Part shown: positions 1-4,376 of the stretch, one piece after another
How the letters are laid out: every line of letters begins with the position of its first letter
How positions within the stretch are numbered: the first letter of the stretch is position 1
Assembly (NCBI GenBank): GCA_023391775.1
Contig: JAEWAG010000365.1
Location: 1-5,441 of the forward strand
Direction: 5' to 3'
DNA: 5,441 nucleotides
Source of the DNA: Pseudomonadota bacterium
Lineage (GTDB): Bacteria; Pseudomonadota; Gammaproteobacteria; Xanthomonadales; Xanthomonadaceae
Notes under the pieces: generated by a model
What the model saw: the letters and a program-made list of their open reading frames with translations, nothing else
The model's database searches: none
Told to the model about the DNA's origin: nothing
Program-made: the position numbers and the translations under genes

Positions 1-37
1 GGGGGGGGGGGGCGCGGGCGCGCCCGCCCCCCCCCCC
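1..37. other. G-run/C-run low-complexity edge, likely artefact
   Basis: Twelve G residues are followed by a short CG-only stretch and then a long C run. The first 20 bases and the next 17 are nearly reverse complements of each other, so the segment is an imperfect self-complementary hairpin. It contains no A or T. Read in the hisE frame it would give only Gly, Ala, Arg and Pro residues, which does not match the family. Recognisable HisE sequence begins abruptly with Pro-Glu-Gly-Ser-Tyr-Thr at about position 36. The simplest reading is a sequencing or assembly artefact at a contig end; a genuine biological insertion is much less likely. Confidence 0.7.
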
Positions 38-275
38 GGAAGGCAGCTACACCACGCGCCTGTTCGAGTCCGGCGTGCGCCGCATCGCCCAGAAGGTAGG
101 CGAGGAGGGCGTGGAGACCGCACTGGCCGGCGTGGCCCAGAACGACACCCAGCTGCTGGGCGAGGTGGCGGACCTGATCTACCACGTGACCGTCCTGCTG
201 CACGCGCGCCGGCTTTCGCTGACCGACGCGGTGGCGGTCCTGGAGGACCGGCACGCCACGCGCGCCGGCGGCTGA
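36..275 (+). CDS. hisE: Phosphoribosyl-ATP pyrophosphatase (HisE domain), 3' part
   Basis: This is the C-terminal 79 residues of phosphoribosyl-ATP pyrophosphohydrolase, the second step of histidine biosynthesis (PR-ATP to PR-AMP plus pyrophosphate, in the cytoplasm). What is seen is PEGSYT at the left, then the hallmark stretch RIAQKVGEEGVETALA, then EVADLIYHVTVLL. These are the two acidic helices (ExxE and ExxD) that bind Mg2+ in the MazG/HisE all-alpha fold. The frame ends at TGA 273-275. The 5' end is lost into the G/C run, so no start codon can be given; the GTG at 75 is an internal Val. In this group of bacteria the domain is usually the C-terminal half of a bifunctional HisIE, which is the likely full product, but the HisI half is not in the window. 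Gene identity is secure; hisE versus hisIE cannot be decided here. Confidence 0.9.
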   Translation, partial: PEGSYTTRLFESGVRRIAQKVGEEGVETALAGVAQNDTQLLGEVADLIYHVTVLLHARRLSLTDAVAVLEDRHATRAGG

Positions 276-297
276 AGGCACCGCGACGCAGCCGCGG
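266..297 (+). terminator. Possible hairpin at the hisE 3' end
   Basis: GCGGCTG at 268-274 pairs with CAGCCGC at 289-295, giving a 7-bp GC-rich stem around a 14-base loop. Two more C-G pairs are possible if one G is bulged. The left arm overlaps the hisE stop codon. No U-tract follows directly; the nearest T run is TTTTT at 333-337. It is therefore a weak candidate for a terminator or mRNA 3'-end structure. Confidence 0.25.
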
Positions 298-323
298 CCA
301 TGCGCGTGGTTGGCCCGCTGGCC

Positions 324-329
324 TAGAAT
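324..329 (+). promoter_or_regulatory. Candidate -10 element for the phosphoesterase gene
   Basis: TAGAAT differs from the TATAAT consensus at one position and lies 25 bases upstream of the chosen ATG at 355. Transcription starting about 7 bases downstream would give a leader of roughly 19 bases. No good -35 match sits at normal spacing: the bases at 301-306 are TGCGCG, and TTGGCC at 310-315 is too close. The promoter call rests on the -10 alone. Confidence 0.4.
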
Positions 330-354
330 CCTGTTTTTCGACGGAATCACGGCT

Positions 355-1923
355 ATGTCCAAGCCTCGCATCCTGGCCTGGCTGCTGGCCGGCGCCGCTG
401 CGTCCTGGTGCGGCTTCGCCCAGGCCCAGCCCGCGGTGCCGGTCACCGGCGTGGTCTACCTGGAACAGGATGGCGCGCCCGGGCGCGGCGGCAGCGACTC
501 GGGACTGCCCGGGGTGCTGGTTTCCGATGGCGTGCAGCTGGTGCGTACCGATGCCGGCGGCCGCTACCGGCTGCAGGCGCGGCCCGGTGCGGCCGTGTTC
601 GTGGTCAAGCCTGCGGGTTACCGCTTCCTGCCGGCAGGCGATGGCCTGCCCGCGTTCTGGACGCGCGTAGCGGCCGGGCGCGCAGGCGTTGCCGCCGATT
701 TCGCACTGGCCAAGGGCGACGGGCCGACCAGCCGTTTCGACGCGCTGGTATTCACCGACACCCAGGTCAAGAACGAACGCGACATCGGCCATTACCGGGC
801 CATGGTGGAGCGACTCGGCCGTCCCGAAGCGGTGCTGGGCGTGACCCTCGGCGACCTGGTCGACGACCGCACCGACCTGTATCCGGCGCTCAATGCCGTC
901 ACCGTGCAATTGGGCGTGCCCTGGTTCCATGTGCCCGGCAACCACGATCTGGACCTGGATGCCACTTCCGACGCCGGCTCGCTGGGCGACTGGAGCCGCA
1001 TATTCGGTCCGGACACCTATGCGGTGGAGGAGGGCGGCGCCGCGTTCGTGTTGCTGGACAATGTCGTGGTGACGCCCGGTGAGGGGGCCGGATACGTGGG
1101 CGGGCTGCGCGAAGACCAGTTCCGCTTCATCGAGCGCTACCTGGCCACGCTGCCGCGCGAGCGCCTGCTGGTGCTGGGCATGCACATCCCGCTGTTCGAC
1201 CGCGGTGCCCGCGGTGCCTTCCGTGCCGCCGACCGCGAGCGGCTGTTCGCCCTGCTGCAGGACCGGCCGCGGGTGCTGGTGCTCAGCGGCCACAGCCACA
1301 CCCAGCACCACTACTGGCACGGCGAGGCTGACGGCTGGCGTGGCGTTACGCCCCTGCACGAGTACAACGTCGGCGCGATCTGCGGTGCGTTCTGGTCCGG
1401 TGCAGCCGATGCGGACGGCTTGCCCGACGCGACCATGAGCGACGGCACGCCCATCGGCCATGCCCGGCTGTCGGTGGAGGCCGATGGCGGCTACGCCCTG
1501 GCCTGGCGCCCGCTGCGCGCCGACGGTCGCGATCCGGCGTTCACCGCCGCGATGGCCCTGCACGCGCCGAAGGTGCTGCGTCGTGGGGCCTATCCGGCGT
1601 GGGGGGTGTTCGCCAATGTGTTCATGGGCGATGCCGATACCCGGGTGGAATACCGCATCGACGGCGGCGCGTGGAAGCCGATGCGCCGGGTCGAACGCGC
1701 GGATCCGCGCCTGCTGCTGGAGAACGTGGCCGACGACCTTTCACCGAGCCTGCGTGGCTACGACCGCTCGCCGGAGGCCACCGCGTCGAGCCATCTGTGG
1801 CGCGGTGCGCTGGACACCAGGCTGGAGGCCGGCACGCACCGGGTCGAGGTGCGGGCGTTCGATCGCTGGCAGGGGGAGGTGGTGGCGGCGACCACCTATG
1901 CGCTGGAGGATGCGCAGCCCTGA
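355..1923 (+). CDS. Secreted calcineurin-like metallophosphoesterase
   Basis: The product is 522 residues long and is predicted to be exported. Residues 1-24 form a signal peptide: Lys/Arg near the N-terminus, a hydrophobic Leu/Ala core, and an AQA cleavage site before Q25. There is no lipobox at C19. Residues about 29-117 look like a small beta-sandwich (CNA-B/MetallophosN type). Residues about 127-320 are the calcineurin-like catalytic domain. Its motifs are D135-T-Q137, GDLVDD 166-171, GNHD 195-198, GMH 275-277 and GHSH 312-315, so the ligand set for a two-metal centre is essentially complete, with Gln in place of the classical His in motif I. Residues about 335-520 match the MetallophosC type of C-terminal domain (NVGAICGAFWSG, then a DGTP segment). 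ATG 355 is preferred over GTG 310 because it gives a clean signal peptide; the ribosome-binding site is weak (CGGA about 9 bases upstream). It stands alone, convergent with the mtn genes. The substrate is unknown; a phosphate ester or nucleotide in the periplasm is a family-based guess. Confidence 0.85.
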   Translation: MSKPRILAWLLAGAAASWCGFAQAQPAVPVTGVVYLEQDGAPGRGGSDSGLPGVLVSDGVQLVRTDAGGRYRLQARPGAAVFVVKPAGYRFLPAGDGLPAFWTRVAAGRAGVAADFALAKGDGPTSRFDALVFTDTQVKNERDIGHYRAMVERLGRPEAVLGVTLGDLVDDRTDLYPALNAVTVQLGVPWFHVPGNHDLDLDATSDAGSLGDWSRIFGPDTYAVEEGGAAFVLLDNVVVTPGEGAGYVGGLREDQFRFIERYLATLPRERLLVLGMHIPLFDRGARGAFRAADRERLFALLQDRPRVLVLSGHSHTQHHYWHGEADGWRGVTPLHEYNVGAICGAFWSGAADADGLPDATMSDGTPIGHARLSVEADGGYALAWRPLRADGRDPAFTAAMALHAPKVLRRGAYPAWGVFANVFMGDADTRVEYRIDGGAWKPMRRVERADPRLLLENVADDLSPSLRGYDRSPEATASSHLWRGALDTRLEAGTHRVEVRAFDRWQGEVVAATTYALEDAQP

Positions 1924-1939
1924 TCCGCAGCGCTCGCGG

Positions 1940-1966
1940 ATGGCGGCGGCGCCAGCCGCCCGCCAT
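1940..1966 (+). terminator. Strong GC hairpin after the phosphoesterase stop
   Basis: ATGGCGGCGGC at 1940-1950 pairs with the complementary arm at 1955-1966, giving 11 base pairs with one bulged C and a GCCA loop. A smaller 5-bp stem (TCCGC 1924-1928 with GCGGA 1936-1940) precedes it directly after the stop codon. No U-tract follows, so classical intrinsic termination is uncertain. A role in 3'-end protection or bidirectional termination between convergent genes is plausible. Confidence 0.4.
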
Positions 1967-2099
1967 TGCCGGGTCTGATGGCAAGGCCGCTGCGCCGATT
2001 GTTGCCGTCGCGCTTGCGGTTGCTTTTGTTTTTGCTGTTGCTCCTTCCGCCCGTTATGGCGAGCCGAGCATCGGAGTGCCGGCGGGGGCGTAGAGGCCC

Positions 2100-2117
2100 G
2101 CATCGCCGCTGCGATGC
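2100..2117. repeat. Perfect 7-bp inverted repeat (GCATCGC/GCGATGC)
   Basis: GCATCGC at 2100-2106 and GCGATGC at 2111-2117 form a perfect stem with a CGCT loop in the middle of the convergent intergenic region. It could fold in transcripts from either strand. No U-tract is present on either side. Confidence 0.5.
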
Positions 2118-2160
2118 CCGGTTCTCTCCAAGGGGAGGGGGAAGCACCAGCAACGGTAAT

Positions 2161-2199
2161 AGCAGCCGCCGGAGCAACAGCAGCAGCCGGAGCAACAGC
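2161..2199. repeat. Two-copy tandem repeat, 21 and 18 bases
   Basis: Two adjacent copies read AGCAGCC(GCC)GGAGCAACAGC, the first (2161-2181) having an extra GCC. The second copy (2182-2199) makes up most of the right arm of the 14-bp long-range inverted repeat. Expansion by slippage is the probable origin. Confidence 0.7.
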
Positions 2200-2236
2200 A
2201 AAGGCCGGGGGCAGTGGCCGCCGCCGGGACGTCGCC

Positions 2237-2935
2237 TCAACGGGGCAGCGCGATCTCCTGGAAACCCGTCACACGGGAATGCCCATGCGCCGCCTCCTCC
2301 AGCCGCGGATGCGCATAGTCCTCCGGGCGGTCGACCAGCACCGTGTGCATGCCGGCCGAGCGTGCAGCGTCCAGTTCCTCGACCACGTCGGACAGGAACA
2401 GCACCTGGTTCGGCGGCAGGCCGATCGCATCGGCGATGCGCATGTAGCTCTCCGGCTCGCGCTTGCCACCGGTCTCGGTGTCGAACCAGCCCGAGAACAG
2501 GCCGGTCAGGTCGCCGGCGTCGCTGTGGCCGAAGAAGAGCTTCTGTGCCGGCACCGAGCCGGAGGAATACACGTACAGCGGGAGCTCCAGGTCATGCCAG
2601 CGCTGCAGCGCCAGGGCCGCGTCCGGATAGATCGGCGCGGTGAAGTCGGCCTGCCGGTAGCCGGCCTCCCACACCATGCCCTGCAGTGCCTTGAGCGCGG
2701 TGTGCTTGCGGTCCTGGTCGATCCAGCCCTGCAGCGTTTCCACGATCATCTCGTCCTGGCACAGCCCGCCGGCTTCCACCGCCACCGCGTCCAGCCACCG
2801 CCTGACCTCCGGATTCCCGCCATGCTCGCGCACGAAGCCCGGCAGGGCGCGGCGCGCGTAGGGGAACAGCACGTCCCGCACGAACGAGATGCTGCTGGTG
2901 GTGCCTTCGATGGCGGTTAGGAGGGCGCGGGTCAT
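2237..2935 (-). CDS. mtnC: Enolase-phosphatase E1, catalytic Asp replaced by Ala
   Basis: The product is 232 residues, normal for MtnC, the HAD-superfamily enzyme of methionine salvage. MtnC enolises 2,3-diketo-5-methylthiopentyl-1-phosphate and then dephosphorylates it to the acireductone. Family features are clear: [19 protein letters not shown] at 9-27, YSSGS at 123-127 (HAD motif II), K158 in GGKREPESY (motif III) and [11 protein letters not shown] at 181-191 (motif IV, D183). Motif I should read TDIEGTT with Asp as phosphoryl-accepting nucleophile. Here codon 8 is GCC (minus strand 2914-2912), giving TAIEGTT; one base change from GAC explains it. As written the protein should lack phosphatase activity. 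ATG 2935 has a good AAGGA ribosome-binding site at 2946-2942, and no other start restores the Asp. The gene is last in the minus-strand series, 60 bases after mtnD. Family identity is very secure; activity is doubtful unless the base is an error. Confidence 0.92.
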   Translation of the reverse strand: MTRALLTAIEGTTSSISFVRDVLFPYARRALPGFVREHGGNPEVRRWLDAVAVEAGGLCQDEMIVETLQGWIDQDRKHTALKALQGMVWEAGYRQADFTAPIYPDAALALQRWHDLELPLYVYSSGSVPAQKLFFGHSDAGDLTGLFSGWFDTETGGKREPESYMRIADAIGLPPNQVLFLSDVVEELDAARSAGMHTVLVDRPEDYAHPRLEEAAHGHSRVTGFQEIALPR

Positions 2936-2955
2936 GGGTGGTCCTTGAAACGGAG

Positions 2956-2977
2956 CGCCCCTCGCGGGCGAGGGGCG
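2956..2977 (-). promoter_or_regulatory. Perfect hairpin between mtnD and mtnC
   Basis: CGCCCCTCGC at 2956-2965 and GCGAGGGGCG at 2968-2977 are perfect reverse complements separated by GG, so the RNA would form 9 or 10 GC-rich pairs. It begins 18 bases after the mtnD stop and ends 9 bases before the mtnC ribosome-binding site. The following minus-strand sequence contains only a GTTTC, not a U-tract. It could partly terminate transcription, protect the upstream mRNA or tune mtnC translation. The structure is seen; the role is inferred. Confidence 0.5.
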
Positions 2978-2995
2978 GGTGTGGCGTGGTGCGGG

Positions 2996-3550
2996 TCAGC
3001 TGGCCTGGGGCTCGTAGCGCGGGAAGCGCTGGGCGATGTCCGTACCGGTGAAGTGGCCGACCCAGCCATCGGGCTCGGTGAAGAAGCGGATGGCGACGAA
3101 GCTCGGCTCCGGTCCCATGTCGAACCAGTGGCGGGTGCCGTCCGGCACCGCGATCAGGTCGTCCTAGACGCACTCGATCTCGTACACCTTCTCGTCCACG
3201 TGCAGGGTGAACAGGCCCGAGCCGGCGACGAAGAAACGCACCTCGTCCTCCTTGTGGAAGTGCTCGTCCAGGAACTTCCTGCGCATCTCCTCGCGGTTCG
3301 GATTGTCCGGCGCGATGCTGACCACGTCCACGGTCTTGAAGCCGCGCGCGGCCACCAGGCGGTCGATGTCGGCGCGGTAGGCCTCGATCACGTCCTCCGG
3401 GCTGGCCCCGGGGGTGATCGGCCTGGCCGCGTGCCAGCGCTCGAAGGTCACGCCGATGCGGGCCAGCTCGTTGGCGATGGCGTTGCCGTCGGTGCTGTCG
3501 AACAGGGGCTGCTCGGGGCGGTTCTCGTCGTAGATGCGCAGTCGGCTCAT
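2996..3550 (-). pseudogene. mtnD: Acireductone dioxygenase interrupted by in-frame TAG
   Basis: The frame encodes a 184-residue cupin, the usual size of acireductone dioxygenase (ARD). ARD oxidises 1,2-dihydroxy-5-methylthiopentene-3-one to the keto acid precursor of methionine (Fe form), or to an off-pathway product (Ni form). Seen are MSRLRIYDE at the start, E96-H97-F98-H99-K-E-D-E103 (three metal ligands) and, after the break, GTRHWFDMG with H141 as fourth ligand, ending PRYEPQAS and TGA at 2998-2996. Codon 129 (minus strand 3166-3164) is TAG, where relatives usually have Lys before the DDL or NDL segment; a single AAG-to-TAG change explains it. Similarity resumes in the same frame, so this is a nonsense change and not a frameshift. 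The 128-residue product would lack H141 and the cupin's last strands. The start at 3550 is supported by AGGTGA 4 bases upstream; the open extension to 3655 is not family-like. It is 117 bases downstream of mtnB. Amber suppression or a sequencing error are the alternatives. Confidence 0.88.
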
Positions 3551-3667
3551 GGGGTCACCTGGGGCGGAAAGCCGCGGGAAAGTCGCGTTGACCGGAAAGA
3601 TTACCAGCTGCCCGGCAGCACGGCTGATCACCGCGCGTCCGGGTGCGGCCAGCATCTGGAATAAGGC
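3551..3667 (-). other. mtnB-mtnD spacer with an odd-centred palindrome
   Basis: This 117-base gap is long for a tight operon. It contains GCTGCCCGGCAGC at 3607-3619, a 13-base palindrome around a central C, and the mtnD ribosome-binding site AGGTGA (3560-3555 on the minus strand). I see no convincing -10/-35 pair for a separate mtnD promoter; TGGTAATCT on the minus strand at about 3606-3598 is a weak extended -10 candidate. Confidence 0.35.
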
Positions 3668-4309
3668 TCAGGCGCCGAGCCGGCGCAGCTCGAGCTCGCA
3701 GCCGAGCAGGAACTCGAACGCCTCCAGGTGGCGGCGTGCCTCGGCCATGGTCCGGCCCCAGGCGTACAGGCCGTGGCCATCGATCAGGTAGCCCCACATC
3801 GGCTGCCGGTCCAGCAGCGCGTCCACCTGCGCGGCCAGCACGGTCATGTCCTGGGTGTTGGCGAACACCGGCACCTCGATCGCGGCCTCGTGCGTGCTGT
3901 TGCCTTCGAAGGCCTTCAGCAGCTCGTAACCTTCCAGGCGCACGTGGCCCTGCCGCGCGTACAGGCGCGAGGCCACGGTCTGGGTGGGCGAATGGGTGTG
4001 CAGCACGCAGCCGACCTCGGGGAAGCGGCGGTACAGCCGGGTGTGCAGCAGGGTTTCGGCGGAGGGACGCAGCTGCCGGCCAACGGCCTGGCCGTCCAGG
4101 TCCACGACCATGATGTCGTCCTCGACCAGCCGGCCCTTGTCGCGGCCGGAGACGGTGATCGCCGCGTGCACCGGGTCCAGGCGCAGGGAAAAGTTGCTGC
4201 TGGTGGCCGGGGTCCAGCCCAGCTGGGCCAGCTCGCGCACGTTACCGATCAGGGACCGGGCGCAGGCCTGCAGCTGTGCAGGATCGTAGGGAAGCGGGGG
4301 CGTGTTCAT
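3668..4309 (-). CDS. mtnB: Methylthioribulose-1-phosphate dehydratase
   Basis: The product is 213 residues, a class II aldolase/adducin-fold zinc enzyme. It dehydrates 5-methylthioribulose-1-phosphate to 2,3-diketo-5-methylthiopentyl-1-phosphate, the step before MtnC. Visible motifs are [13 protein letters not shown] at 31-43, SGRDKG at 54-59, PSAETLLHT at 82-90, LHTHSP at 103-108 (zinc ligands H104 and H106), ELLKAFEGN at 129-137 (candidate catalytic Glu) and DGHGLYAWG at 177-185 (third zinc ligand H179). All expected catalytic residues are present and the length is normal. I chose ATG 4309; the alternative TTG at 4315 adds only two residues and overlaps the promoter region. There is no Shine-Dalgarno sequence before the ATG, and a -10-like TAGACT ends 6 bases upstream, which suggests a leaderless message. 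It is the first mtn gene and lies 67 bases downstream of the nhaC-family gene. It shows no lesion, unlike mtnD and mtnC. Confidence 0.93.
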   Translation of the reverse strand: MNTPPLPYDPAQLQACARSLIGNVRELAQLGWTPATSSNFSLRLDPVHAAITVSGRDKGRLVEDDIMVVDLDGQAVGRQLRPSAETLLHTRLYRRFPEVGCVLHTHSPTQTVASRLYARQGHVRLEGYELLKAFEGNSTHEAAIEVPVFANTQDMTVLAAQVDALLDRQPMWGYLIDGHGLYAWGRTMAEARRHLEAFEFLLGCELELRRLGA

Positions 4310-4315
4310 GCGCAA

Positions 4316-4321
4316 AGTCTA
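4316..4321 (-). promoter_or_regulatory. Candidate -10 element for a leaderless mtnB transcript
   Basis: On the minus strand TAGACT is followed by TTGCGC and then the mtnB ATG. TAGACT matches four of six consensus -10 positions. A transcription start 6-7 bases downstream would fall on or next to the A of the ATG. Together with the absence of a ribosome-binding site, this supports leaderless initiation. No clear -35 is present; the region where it would lie is taken up by a palindrome. Confidence 0.4.
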
Positions 4322-4331
4322 AAGTGGCGCC

Positions 4332-4345
4332 GGCCTGGCCAGGCC
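4332..4345. promoter_or_regulatory. 14-bp perfect palindrome, possible mtn operator
   Basis: GGCCTGGCCAGGCC is identical to its reverse complement. It lies 10 bases upstream of the candidate mtnB -10, so it would span roughly -23 to -36 relative to the predicted start, where a repressor dimer could block RNA polymerase. In RNA it could also fold as CCTGG/CCAGG downstream of the nhaC-family stop codon and act on that transcript instead. The palindrome is seen; the operator role is inferred, and GC-rich DNA yields such sequences by chance fairly easily. Confidence 0.35.
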
Positions 4346-4376
4346 AGGGGACGACCGCGGGGCAGGGCCGGATGGC

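Larger units (their letters stand above)
1924..2236. repeat. Convergent intergenic region with inverted and tandem repeats
   Basis: This stretch between two converging genes has no credible gene. It holds several layers of repeats. TTTGCTGTTGCTCC at 2031-2044 is the exact reverse complement of 2189-2202, a 14-bp inverted repeat whose arms are 144 bases apart. An outer pair (1985-1993 with 2211-2219) matches with one mismatch. The right arm contains a tandem pair of an AGCAGCC(GCC)GGAGCAACAGC unit at 2161-2181 and 2182-2199. Between the arms lie a perfect 7-bp hairpin (2100-2106 with 2111-2117) and a CTCTCC/GGGGAG stem around 2124-2137. T-rich TGCTTTTG sequence at 2021-2037 differs sharply in composition from its surroundings. 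From memory, similar TTGCTTTTGCTGTTGC-like intergenic sequences recur in Xanthomonadaceae genomes. Long reading frames here are Leu/Arg/Ser low-complexity products of the repeats. Confidence 0.65.

Noticed and set aside
310..354. GTG-initiated N-terminal extension of the phosphoesterase
   Set aside because: It overlaps the candidate promoter, adds a non-signal-like segment before a clean signal peptide, and has no ribosome-binding site. ATG 355 fits better.
2161..2199. Short tandem repeats as a CRISPR array
   Set aside because: There are only two adjacent copies with no spacers and no cas genes.
1896..2240. Minus-strand reading frame with Leu-rich runs, possible small membrane protein
   Set aside because: The Leu/Arg runs are translations of the AGCAACAGC-type repeats. 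The frame overlaps the phosphoesterase 3' end and has no ribosome-binding site or known domain.
2114..2920. Long plus-strand reading frame of 268 codons
   Set aside because: It is antisense to mtnC and the repeat region, with composition typical of a GC-rich shadow frame.
3100..3200. Frameshift as the cause of the mtnD interruption
   Set aside because: Family similarity is in the same frame on both sides of codon 129, and the distance between metal ligands E103 and H141 is normal, so it is a substitution.
3551..3655. Open in-frame extension of mtnD upstream to 3655
   Set aside because: The extra 35 residues do not resemble the family. ATG 3550 follows an AGGTGA ribosome-binding site and begins with the expected MSRLRIYDE.
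2945..3664. Plus-strand reading frame opposite mtnD, considered because mtnD is interrupted
   Set aside because: Its sequence is the mirror of the conserved cupin coding strand and shows no protein features of its own.
4310..4315. TTG start for mtnB two codons upstream
   Set aside because: ATG 4309 is the better codon, and the TTG lies directly against the presumed -10 element.
4310..4376. SAM-type riboswitch upstream of the mtn genes
   Set aside because: The 67-base gap is too short and shows no multi-helix aptamer; the only structure is the 14-bp palindrome.
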